Below, in pieces: positions 1-7,227 of a DNA stretch of 33,820 nucleotides. This DNA is from Kocuria coralli (lineage in GTDB: Bacteria > Actinomycetota > Actinomycetes > Actinomycetales > Micrococcaceae), in the NCBI RefSeq assembly GCF_008831305.1, contig NZ_ML708630.1, positions 1 through 33,820 on the forward strand, given 5' to 3'. Numbering within the stretch: position 1 is the stretch's first letter; the number at the start of each line of letters is the position of its first letter. The translations under genes were made by a program, and so were the position numbers. Below the pieces are notes generated by a model, which ran no database searches, was not told where the DNA came from, and saw only the letters and a list, made by a program, of their open reading frames with translations.

Positions 1-764
1 GTTGCGCTGACCGCTTGAATCCGCCATTCCATATCGCTGACTCGATTCTCGGCCCGGAGAACTGCCGTCGGCTGGGCATTCGCAGTAAGGATGACCTTCC
101 CCCGGGAACCGTCGGGCTGGTCGGCTCTCTCATTGCAGCGGTCACCCACGCTCCGTGCATTGTGGTCGGTGGGGGCCTGATCAACGGCAATCGTCGCACT
201 TACGGACCGGACTGCGAGATACGGGCGGTCCGCGGATTCCTGACGAAGACGACCATCATGCGCGACGCGGGCCAGAATCCAGAGGTCATCGGGGATCCCG
301 GTCTGTTGTTGGCCGAAATCGAGCCGGCGCCGGAGGTTCACGATCGGAAGCCTCTCGGGTTCATCGTCCACGCTCAGGATCGCGAGATGTTCCTCGACAG
401 GTATCCGCAGCATGCCCAAGACATCGTCGACAACTATGCCCCACGCGAAGAATTCGTGCGGCAGCTCGCCGAATGCGAGATGATCGCATCGACCAGTCTC
501 CACGGGTGCATTTTCGCGCATTCGTATGGGGTTCCTGTAGCGCCGTTCGTGCTATCGGACCAGCTGTACGGCGGGGACTTCAAGTTCCAGGACCACTACT
601 CCGCGCTGGGTTTCGACGTGCAGCGCAGGAACATGCCGGAGACCATCGACAAGATCGTCTCGATCATCGATTCCACGCCGCAGCCCGACGATAAGCAGTT
701 GCAGCGACTCGTCGATCGTCAATGGACGGTCATTCGGGAAGCGCTCACGTCGACCGGGGGATGA
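1..764 (+). CDS. Polysaccharide pyruvyl transferase family protein, 5' end outside the window
   Basis: The frame is open from base 3 to the TGA at 762-764. The visible protein has a conserved glycine-rich VVGGGLING segment, a GDPGLLL segment and the family signature STSLHGCIFAHSYGVP near the C-terminus, the region that carries the conserved LHG of polysaccharide pyruvyl transferases (ExoV/CsaB type). These enzymes move pyruvate from phosphoenolpyruvate onto a sugar as a ketal. The first visible residues (ADRLNPPF) resemble the N-terminal GDxLNP stretch of ExoV-like members, so probably only a dozen or so codons are missing. An internal TTG at 15 could be read as a start, but homologues would extend further. 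The gene converges on the DUF6270-type gene across a hairpin. Family assignment is firm; the sugar acceptor is unknown. Confidence 0.85.
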   Translation, partial: CADRLNPPFHIADSILGPENCRRLGIRSKDDLPPGTVGLVGSLIAAVTHAPCIVVGGGLINGNRRTYGPDCEIRAVRGFLTKTTIMRDAGQNPEVIGDPGLLLAEIEPAPEVHDRKPLGFIVHAQDREMFLDRYPQHAQDIVDNYAPREEFVRQLAECEMIASTSLHGCIFAHSYGVPVAPFVLSDQLYGGDFKFQDHYSALGFDVQRRNMPETIDKIVSIIDSTPQPDDKQLQRLVDRQWTVIREALTSTGG

Positions 765-766
765 CC

Positions 767-811
767 TGTGGCCCTGGAGGGCCGTGCTATGCACCGCCTT
801 CCAGGGCCACA
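767..811. terminator. Probable bidirectional terminator hairpin
   Basis: A perfect 12-bp inverted repeat (tgtggccctgga at 767-778, tccagggccaca at 800-811) with a 21-base loop sits three bases after the stop of the upstream gene and 16 bases before the stop of the convergent gene. There is no clear T-run on either side, which is common for actinobacterial terminators. The position between two tail-to-tail genes is the main support. Confidence 0.6.
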
Positions 812-826
812 AGTAGCCGCCGCAGC

Positions 827-1591
827 TCAGCTGAGGTTCAAGGCTTGAAACCGTTCGACGAAGTGGAGGTAGAAGGAATCCACGTAGTGGAACGGCGAGA
901 GACCCCAGCGATGTTGGCTGTTAGCGACCAGTAGGTCCGGAGAGTATTCCACCGTATGGCAGTCCAAGATCGTGGCGAGGTGCGAGTACATCTCTCGGAG
1001 AGCCCGGTTGTGCGTGTCGACATCGAATTTCTCGCGCAGATCGCCGCCGGCATCGTCGTGCGTCGCCCAGAAGGCCTGGTTCAGAACTACTGTCCTGCCG
1101 TGCAGGGCATCGGCCATGACATCGGCGGCCCTGAGCCATGCGGCCTTATGAGCGGGAGCCCCGATCTTCAGCTGTCGACCTGAGCCGCCCCGGAAACCGG
1201 CTCTTGCTGCTTCGGGGCTGACCGCGATCAGTCCATTCGCGGATTCTGCGACTCGGATTCTCTCGTCGATGAGGTCGAGAACGACCACCTCATCCGTCAG
1301 TTTCGTCAGCGCTGCGGGGAGCTGCTTCTCGAGGTCCCTTTTGACCATACGTCTCTGGAACGGGCTGGAGATGGCGTTGAGGTCGAGGTCCTCAGGAACG
1401 GAGTCCGGACGCCTGCCGAAGGCTGAGATCAAAGGCGACCGAGCGAAGTAATCGGCCAGGGGCGGTAGGCCGTCGAGCTGGAAGGCATCACGGGACACGC
1501 AGCTTCCGTAGATGAAGGCTCTGCGCGGACTCGCCTTCTCGGGGGGCGCTTGCTCCACCTGATGCCTCTCGTCGGGGTTCTGATACGACAT
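827..1591 (-). CDS. DUF6270-type domain protein
   Basis: A 254-residue protein starting at ATG 1591. After a polar, disordered N-terminus of about 24 residues comes a beta strand ending in GSCVSRD (residues 29-35), the signature I associate with the DUF6270 family, whose members are often found in polysaccharide and surface-modification loci and resemble SGNH/GDSL hydrolases in having an early catalytic-looking Ser. A second conserved-looking stretch, VVVLDLIDERI, follows near residues 103-113, and WGLSPFHYVDSFY lies close to the C-terminus, where SGNH enzymes carry the Asp/His pair. A role as an O-acyl esterase or transferase acting on the surface glycan is possible but inferred. It is transcribed alone, leftward, with a weak ribosome-binding site. 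Confidence 0.7.
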   Translation of the reverse strand: MSYQNPDERHQVEQAPPEKASPRRAFIYGSCVSRDAFQLDGLPPLADYFARSPLISAFGRRPDSVPEDLDLNAISSPFQRRMVKRDLEKQLPAALTKLTDEVVVLDLIDERIRVAESANGLIAVSPEAARAGFRGGSGRQLKIGAPAHKAAWLRAADVMADALHGRTVVLNQAFWATHDDAGGDLREKFDVDTHNRALREMYSHLATILDCHTVEYSPDLLVANSQHRWGLSPFHYVDSFYLHFVERFQALNLS

Positions 1592-2165
1592 CCAGTGCCA
1601 GTCACCCCGGTGGCGACCAGCATCCGATGCTGATTTAGAGTATCCGCGGAATTCCCGAATCGGAAACCCTGTGATGTCCGGCTGACTTATTTCTGCCGTG
1701 CTCCGCCACGCAGCCGATCATCGATCACGGCGCCGATTCAGAGGTTCATTGGATTTGAAGGTGTAGGCGGGGTCTGGAGACGCGGGTTCCGGCTGTCGAT
1801 CGTGTTCCCGGCTGTCAGCTCGGGAACACTGAGACGCCACCACCTTGGCCCCGAATGGGTCCTCGTTCGGCCTTGCCGATTAACGAAAGGCTCCGGCTAC
1901 GGCCTGGCGTTGGGGAGCCGGTCGATGGGCAAATACCCAGAAGCACGTTTTCTATGGTCGGATATATCAACGGTTCCCGGAAGGTGATCTCACGGCAGAT
2001 AGCTGTTGATCAACCTCCACGGCCCTCGTGGAGAGAGTCATGAGCACCACCGCTGACCAAGGCGTATGCATGGCCGACTCTCGGAGCGCTGCAGCCAGCA
2101 TGTGGGCCGGTCAGGGGATAGGCTGGCCCATGGCCCCCGCCTTTCGAAGAACATGAGGACCCCCC
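1592..2165. other. 574-base intergenic region without a supported gene
   Basis: This stretch separates the leftward DUF6270-type gene from the rightward lipoprotein gene and must hold both promoters. No reading frame in it resembles a known protein; the 61-62 codon frames around 1802-2043 lack ribosome-binding sites and recognisable motifs. It contains several inverted repeats: a strong hairpin at 1802-1829, the 10-bp palindrome gttgatcaac at 2005-2014, a 7-bp stem with a 5-base loop at 2015-2033 and a 6-bp stem at 2103-2130. Base composition is visibly more AT-rich around 1925-1985 than in the neighbouring genes. It may be decayed sequence or a regulatory leader. Confidence 0.6.
1802..1829. 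other. Strong hairpin in the intergenic region
   Basis: A 9-bp perfect inverted repeat (gtgttcccg at 1802-1810 and cgggaacac at 1821-1829) is extended inside by gct/agc with a single bulged T, giving a compact stem with a tiny loop. It has no following T-run on either strand. It could be a terminator, an RNA structure in a leader, or an operator. Confidence 0.5.
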
Positions 2166-2510
2166 ATGCGCCGCATCCCCCTGTCAGTTGCCGCTTCCGT
2201 CGTCGGGCTTCTCGCCTTGTCAGCCTGTGGCAGCGAACCGCTCACCGAACGTAGTTTCGACTCGGTCGCCGATCTCAGATCGGCAGTGACGGATCAGGAC
2301 CTTACGTGCGACAGCGAAGACGTCGTCCATGGAGATGGCTACAAGGAATCGATGAGCTGCGGCGACAACGTCTGGCTGATCCTCTTCGAGGATGAGCAAC
2401 AGAAGAATGCACGAGTGGATCAGTACGAGGAAAGCAATTCCAGTTACGTGGATGGGCCCAACTGGGTCGTCGTCGCGCCCCAGGCAGAGCTGGACCGGAT
2501 CACCAACTGA
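2166..2510 (+). CDS. Small predicted lipoprotein
   Basis: A 114-residue secreted protein. The N-terminus MRRIPLS is followed by a hydrophobic core and the lipobox LSAC (residues 18-21), so Cys21 should be lipidated and the protein anchored outside the membrane. The mature part is acidic and has one Cys pair (Cys48 and Cys65) that could form a disulfide, and ends in the hydrophobic stretch NWVVVAP followed by a polar tail. A gagga ribosome-binding site lies 6 bases before the ATG. No enzyme family is recognisable. It is 56 bases upstream of the pyruvyl transferase gene on the same strand, so it may be the first gene of the rightward block or an independent gene. Confidence 0.75.
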   Translation: MRRIPLSVAASVVGLLALSACGSEPLTERSFDSVADLRSAVTDQDLTCDSEDVVHGDGYKESMSCGDNVWLILFEDEQQKNARVDQYEESNSSYVDGPNWVVVAPQAELDRITN

Positions 2511-2566
2511 CATCGTTTCGCCGGCGCGTTCCGGGCGGCTGACAGATTGAAGGAGTTGAGCTTTCG

Positions 2567-3580
2567 ATGGCTCGGATAGGACTGGTCGGTTTCTTCGGCT
2601 GGGGAAACTACGGTGACGAGCTTTTCCTCACCAACTGGCAGAACACGATCGGATTGCATCACGAGGTGTCCGTCGTGCACGACCTGCTGACCACCCCGTA
2701 TTTCTCGCGGCAGGCATCCGATATCGCCGCTGAATACGATGCCCTGGTGATCGGGGGCGGGGATCTGATCATTCCGAACAAGATCTCACCACTGTACTGG
2801 AATCGCGCGTGGCTGCAGCGGCCGGTATATATCAGCGGCGTGGGAGTGCCCACATGGGTGAAGCACCACGCCCCGGATGTCATGGATCGGTTGCGGAACT
2901 TCTTCCAGCATCAGAACGTCCGCCATATCGGCGCCCGCGACGAGGAGAGCGCGCAGTGGATCCGACGTCATCTGGAACCCAAGGTCCCCGTCCAGGTGCA
3001 CGCCGATCTTGTCTTCAACATGTCGTTGCCTCCCGCTGTCGAGTTCGAGAAGCCGACTATCGGCATCAACCTTCGTACTCACCGAGCGGACTCCGATCCC
3101 TCGCATCTGGTGGATGTCTGCAAGACGTACTCCGCCAGAGGCTATGACGTCGTGAACCTGGTGCTCGGCACGGGCCGTACCCGTGCAGCGGATCTCGAAG
3201 TAGCTCAGGCCTTTCCCTTTGCGGACCAGATCGTGCTGGACTCCGAGAGGATTGACGACCTCTCTTCTTGGATCGGTGGCCTGGATCTGCTCCTCTCCAA
3301 CAAGTTTCACGGGACGGTCGTGGCGACCATGTACGGAGTCAGTTCAGTGGTGCTCTCGGCCACAACGAAGAGCCGCAATCTATACACCCGGCTCGATCGC
3401 CGCCCGCTGCTGTCCGCAAATGAGGATGCGCAGATGCTATCCAAGGCGGACCTCGCCCGGATGCCCGTCTCTTCGGCAGCCGTCCGTGAACTGGAGTCGG
3501 AGGCAGCGGCCGCGGTGCGCGCACTACAGCGCAGGATCAACGCAGACTTCCCGGGACGTGCCCCGGAGCGGACGTCCTGA
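2567..3580 (+). CDS. Polysaccharide pyruvyl transferase family protein
   Basis: A complete 337-residue enzyme. It begins with a GFFGWGNYGDELF motif (residues 8-20), the N-terminal Gly-Asn-x-Gly-Asp-Glu signature of CsaB-like pyruvyl transferases, followed by DALVIGGGDLI and, near residue 245, LLSNKFHGTVVATMYGV, which contains the conserved HG. The reaction would be transfer of enolpyruvate from phosphoenolpyruvate to a hydroxyl pair on a glycan precursor in the cytoplasm. An aaggag site precedes the ATG by about 11 bases. Its stop overlaps the next start by one base (TGATG at 3578-3582), indicating coupling. It is a close paralogue of the leftward gene at 13765-14748: both share the opening GLxGFFGWGNxGDEL and a SPLYWNRxWLQ segment. 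Confidence 0.9.
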   Translation: MARIGLVGFFGWGNYGDELFLTNWQNTIGLHHEVSVVHDLLTTPYFSRQASDIAAEYDALVIGGGDLIIPNKISPLYWNRAWLQRPVYISGVGVPTWVKHHAPDVMDRLRNFFQHQNVRHIGARDEESAQWIRRHLEPKVPVQVHADLVFNMSLPPAVEFEKPTIGINLRTHRADSDPSHLVDVCKTYSARGYDVVNLVLGTGRTRAADLEVAQAFPFADQIVLDSERIDDLSSWIGGLDLLLSNKFHGTVVATMYGVSSVVLSATTKSRNLYTRLDRRPLLSANEDAQMLSKADLARMPVSSAAVRELESEAAAAVRALQRRINADFPGRAPERTS

Positions 3581-5205
3581 TGCAGGCAAGACAAGGCGAT
3601 ACGGATTTCCCAGATTCAGCCAACCAGCCGATCTTCAAAGCGCTGGAAACGGCTGATGCCAAGCTGGCTACGGCCACGCTCCGGGCTCTGTTGACGGCTC
3701 ACGAATATGAGACGGCGACCGCACTGATGCAGCGATGGGGCACCCGATTCGACAGCGATGCCGAATACCTCAAAGTGCAGCGAGCGGTCTTCGGCAAATT
3801 AGGAGAGCTCTCCGAGGCGCTCAGGGTGAACTTCCGACTTTCGGAGCTGAAACAGGTCTCCCCGAGTTCGCTGGCGCTCCTGGAGGGACGTATCCGTGAA
3901 CTGAGTGGCCGGATTCCTCGTATCCAAGGACCGATGAGGCCTATTACGCCGGTTTCGGATCGACGGATAGTCCATATGGTGAAGGAGAGCCGCCCTTATC
4001 TCTCCAACGGATTCACATCCCGTAGCCATTATAATTTTATTGCCGAGAAAAAGGCCGGGCTTGAACCGATCGTCATTACTGAACCAGGATTTCCACGATC
4101 GGTTCTGAATGAACTTCCCCGATCAGAAATTCTCCTGGATGGTATCGGGCACTACTTTCTCGACCTGGGATCCACCGATCTGAGCAATCTTCCAGCCGAC
4201 CGGTACTTGCAGCTCTTCGCGGACATGGCCTATGAGCGGATCGCCAAGATCCGCCCTGCCGCCATCCATGTCAGCTCGGGCAGGCGCGGCTACGAAACTG
4301 CACTAGTGGCACTGGCCATCAAGGAGAAAACCGGTATACCGGTGATCTACGAAGTACGATCCTTTTTCGAGAGCAACTGGACCGGCGAGGTGCGGTACGA
4401 GGCTCAGGGTGAGATCTACGAATCCCGCAGACGGGTGGAACTCGATTGCATGCATCGTGCCGACCTCGTCTTGACCATCGGGGAGTCCATGAAGGATGAG
4501 ATCGTCGCCCGGGGGATTGCCGAATCCAAAGTCGGCTTGGTTCCCAATGGGGTGGATGTCGAGCGATTCACCCCGCAAGAGCGCGATGTGGAACTGGCGG
4601 ATCGTATTGGCGTCGGGGGACACCCGACTTTCGGCTACGTCTCCAACATGGATCACTACCGCGAGTCCCAGGAGACCTTGATCGCCGCGACAGCTCACCT
4701 CGCCCGTGCCGGCCGCCCAGAGCACTGCGTCCTGGTCGGCGACGGGCCCCGACGCGAGAAGCTGGAACTGCTGGCGGACTCCTACGGGGTCATGGACCGC
4801 GTCCATTTCACGGGCCGGGTGGATCATGATGACATTCCTCGCTACTACTCCCTGATCGACGTTTTCGTGGTGCCCAGGACTCATGAACGGGCCGCAACAT
4901 ATGTGACGCCTCTGAAGCCCTTCGAAGCGATGGCCATGGGGCGCCCAGTGGTGGTGAGCGATCTCCCCGCATTGTCGGAGATCGCTCCGAGCCCCGAACG
5001 AGGGTGGTCATTTCCGGTGGACGATGCCCGCGGCCTGTCGAAGGTGTTGTGCGAAGTGTTCGACGATGACGAGGAACGTGCACGTCGTTCTCAGGCGGGT
5101 CTCGATTGGGTGCGTGGTCATCGCCAGTGGAGTCACAACGGGCCCCGCTATGCGCAATACCTGACTTCCGTTCTGAAGACCGCCGCTTCCGGGGAAGGAG
5201 CCTGA
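3580..5205 (+). CDS. GT-B fold glycosyltransferase (family 4-like) with N-terminal helical extension
   Basis: A 541-residue protein. Residues 1-125 are a mostly helical, Leu/Ala-rich extension that is not part of the catalytic fold. The GT-B part begins at about 128 (RRIVHMVKES, then the NGFTSRSHY loop at 143-151). The C-terminal donor-binding half shows VPNGVDVERF (321-330), VLVGDGPRREKLE (384-396), the VHFTGRVDHDDIPRYY segment and PLKPFEAMAMGRPVVVSD (444-461), in which Glu449 is the usual nucleotide-sugar contact. It should transfer a sugar from an activated donor to a lipid- or glycan-linked acceptor at the cytoplasmic face. It overlaps the preceding gene by one base and ends four bases before the next start. 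It contains a rare TTA codon at residue 74 and an AT-rich patch near 4030. Confidence 0.88.
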   Translation: MQARQGDTDFPDSANQPIFKALETADAKLATATLRALLTAHEYETATALMQRWGTRFDSDAEYLKVQRAVFGKLGELSEALRVNFRLSELKQVSPSSLALLEGRIRELSGRIPRIQGPMRPITPVSDRRIVHMVKESRPYLSNGFTSRSHYNFIAEKKAGLEPIVITEPGFPRSVLNELPRSEILLDGIGHYFLDLGSTDLSNLPADRYLQLFADMAYERIAKIRPAAIHVSSGRRGYETALVALAIKEKTGIPVIYEVRSFFESNWTGEVRYEAQGEIYESRRRVELDCMHRADLVLTIGESMKDEIVARGIAESKVGLVPNGVDVERFTPQERDVELADRIGVGGHPTFGYVSNMDHYRESQETLIAATAHLARAGRPEHCVLVGDGPRREKLELLADSYGVMDRVHFTGRVDHDDIPRYYSLIDVFVVPRTHERAATYVTPLKPFEAMAMGRPVVVSDLPALSEIAPSPERGWSFPVDDARGLSKVLCEVFDDDEERARRSQAGLDWVRGHRQWSHNGPRYAQYLTSVLKTAASGEGA

Positions 5206-5209
5206 CGGC

Positions 5210-6385
5210 ATGCTCGTCCACCTCAACGGTTTCCGCAGGGAGGCCACCAGCCCGGTGCAAGAGATCCATCAAGCGATCCGGGCTGTGGGTACAGACCCCA
5301 GCCCTCACCTGCTCGGTTACACTGCTGTGGCTAGGGTCAACCCCTTCCAGGCGCTGCTCTATCGGTCTTTCCCCCAGAAGGGCGTCGCCGTAGCACCCAT
5401 CCTGAATGGATTCGACTTCGCTGCCCTGCCACAGTTCCACCGGCTGTCAGCCTCACAGACGGTCCATTTTCATTGGATCAACTGGGTCATCGGTGAGGCC
5501 AAGGACGCGGCACAGGCGGGGATCAAGGCTCGTGGCTTTCTGGGGAGAGTGGACCAGTTCAGAGAACGCGGCGGAAAAGTGGTCTGGACGGCTCACAACG
5601 TCTATCCACATGACGCGCGGTTCATCGATGAAGAGCTCACGCTGCAGCAGGGCCTGGCGGACCGCGCCGATGCCGTCCATGTCATGGCCGATGCCACCGT
5701 CTCCGCGATGGACGGGCTGCTCGACGTCGAGCCCGGCAAGTTGGTCGTCGCCCCCCATCCGAGCTATGTGGGTGCTTACGAGGATTTCGTTTCCCGCGCT
5801 GAGGCGAGAGCCGCCCTGGGCATCGACGGCGATGAAATCGTGTTCGTCTTATTCGGTGCGCTCAAGGCCTACAAAGGACTTCATGTGCTGCTCGATGGAT
5901 TTCAGGAGTTGTGCAGGAGAGACAGATCTACTCCCTATCGGTTGATAGTCGCCGGCCATCCCGACGAGGATCCCGACGTGCGCCGGTTCGTCGCTCGATG
6001 CGCCGCCGACCCTCAGGTTCTCATCGAGCCGCACCGCATTCCGGGGACGAAGGCGCAGTACTACCTGAGGGCAGCCGATGCCGGTCTGGTGACCTACACA
6101 CGGTCGCTCAACTCAGGGGCGGCCTTGCTGTATCTCAGCTTCGATCTGCCGGTGCTGGCCACCGACACCCCGGTCTTCCGGGAGGCTCTCCCCGGCAGTT
6201 TCGTCGAGTACGTCGAGAAGCCTGGGGAGACCAGCCCCGGAGAAATGGCGGACCATCTCGAAGGAATGGGCAGGCTTGCACTCCGAACCACGCCCGAGGA
6301 AGTCCAGAACTCGATCACGGCGCTCAGAAGCGATGTGGTCAGCACAGGATTCCATCGTGACCTCGGCCGGGTCCTGGGTTGGTAG
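5210..6385 (+). CDS. GT-B fold glycosyltransferase
   Basis: A 391-residue protein starting at ATG 5210 behind a gggaaggagc ribosome-binding site that lies inside the end of the previous gene. The N-terminal half carries HFHWINWVIG (86-95) and VVWTAHNVYPHD (124-135); the TxHNxxPH pattern is typical of bacterial exopolysaccharide glycosyltransferases acting on lipid-linked intermediates. The C-terminal half has FVLFGALKAYKGL (212-224), VAGHPDEDPDVRRF and a donor-site region around LNSGAALLYLSFDLPVLATD (300-319). The Glu of the classical EX7E motif is not obvious; the Ser-Gly-Ala loop takes its place. Residue 214 uses a rare TTA codon. Sugar and linkage cannot be deduced. It overlaps or abuts the next gene, so the two are co-expressed. 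Confidence 0.85.
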   Translation: MLVHLNGFRREATSPVQEIHQAIRAVGTDPSPHLLGYTAVARVNPFQALLYRSFPQKGVAVAPILNGFDFAALPQFHRLSASQTVHFHWINWVIGEAKDAAQAGIKARGFLGRVDQFRERGGKVVWTAHNVYPHDARFIDEELTLQQGLADRADAVHVMADATVSAMDGLLDVEPGKLVVAPHPSYVGAYEDFVSRAEARAALGIDGDEIVFVLFGALKAYKGLHVLLDGFQELCRRDRSTPYRLIVAGHPDEDPDVRRFVARCAADPQVLIEPHRIPGTKAQYYLRAADAGLVTYTRSLNSGAALLYLSFDLPVLATDTPVFREALPGSFVEYVEKPGETSPGEMADHLEGMGRLALRTTPEEVQNSITALRSDVVSTGFHRDLGRVLGW

Positions 6386-6396
6386 GCGATTCGAAC

Positions 6397-7197
6397 ATGG
6401 CAAGCACCCGCAGGGACCTTTCACGCTACGCTCGTCGCACCTCGGAATACGCAACAGCGGATGATTTCCTGCGTCATTCACTCAGCGGGCGGGAGATCGT
6501 GTCGATCGGTCAGACGCATCCCGTCGATATCCATGTCAGCCCTGCTCATTCGGACACGACGGTCGTCGTATTCCACGCGGCTCTGACCAAACGCAGTACT
6601 TTGCTGCCCGTCTTCACCGGCGCCAACATGTTGAAGCCTTTCAAGGTGAATCTTGTCCAGGTGGCAGACCCTGGACTGTATGCCGATGACGAACTCACCA
6701 TCGGCTGGTTCGCCGGAACCGCTGTTCACCCAGTCCAGCAAGAACTCGTCATGATCCTCAGACATCTAGTGAGCGAGCTCGGCGGCTCGAGGACGCTGTT
6801 CTTCGGCGCCTCGGCCGGGGGATTCGCCGCTTTGTACTACGGGAGGAATTTCCCCGACGCGACGATCGTGCCCGTCAATCCGCAGACCGTCCTGGAGAAC
6901 TTCTCGCTCGAACATCAGACCGCCTACTGCACGACCGCTTGGGGCGCCGCACCGACCGATGTCTGGGAGAATTCCGTGGACGCTGACCTCCGCCGGATCT
7001 ACAACGGTGCCAACCACAACGACATCCTGTACATCCAGAATGTCACGGACGCCCACGTGGAGCTGCACATGCAGCCGTTCCTCGGGAGCATTCCCGACGA
7101 ACGGGTAGAGGTGGTCCGGGGTGACTGGGGCGATGGGCACACGGCGCCTTCGCCGGAGGAACTGACTCAGCTGCTGACACGGGTGCTCGACCGCTGA
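6397..7197 (+). CDS. Alpha/beta-hydrolase-like protein of a glycopolymer locus
   Basis: A protein of 266 residues from ATG 6397; a TTG at 6379 would add six residues and overlap the previous gene. It has the fold markers of an alpha/beta hydrolase: strand VVVFHAAL, segment LTIGWFAG, nucleophile elbow FGASAGGFAAL (Ser at residue 139 in the ATG-based count), a later Asp in IQNVTDAHVE (218) and a final His in WGDGHTAPSP (248). An esterase, thioesterase or acyltransferase acting on an acylated sugar is the simplest reading; substrate unknown. It is clearly homologous to the last domain of the giant leftward protein (14745-18455), with matching ADPxLYA, GWxAGT, GASAGGFAAL and IQN...HMxPF segments. 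It is the last gene of the rightward block. Confidence 0.75.
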   Translation: MASTRRDLSRYARRTSEYATADDFLRHSLSGREIVSIGQTHPVDIHVSPAHSDTTVVVFHAALTKRSTLLPVFTGANMLKPFKVNLVQVADPGLYADDELTIGWFAGTAVHPVQQELVMILRHLVSELGGSRTLFFGASAGGFAALYYGRNFPDATIVPVNPQTVLENFSLEHQTAYCTTAWGAAPTDVWENSVDADLRRIYNGANHNDILYIQNVTDAHVELHMQPFLGSIPDERVEVVRGDWGDGHTAPSPEELTQLLTRVLDR

Positions 7198-7227
7198 AGC
7201 CCTGATACTCGGCGAATCGCTCAGCGG
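7191..7227. terminator. Convergent-gene hairpin spanning both stop codons
   Basis: A perfect 7-bp inverted repeat, ccgctga at 7191-7197 and tcagcgg at 7221-7227, has the TGA of the rightward hydrolase gene at the end of its left arm and the TGA of the leftward gene at the start of its right arm. Only 23 bases separate the two genes. It probably acts as a shared terminator or as a barrier between two converging transcripts. Confidence 0.45.

Noticed and set aside
1802-2043. Short overlapping frames of about 60 codons in the non-coding stretch
   Set aside because: No ribosome-binding site, no signal peptide or motif, and the hairpin at 1802-1829 overlaps the first start.
3797-5853. TTA codons as a bldA-type developmental switch
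   Set aside because: TTA control is a Streptomyces feature; two codons in AT-richer genes are better explained by base composition, and the window does not look like Streptomyces.
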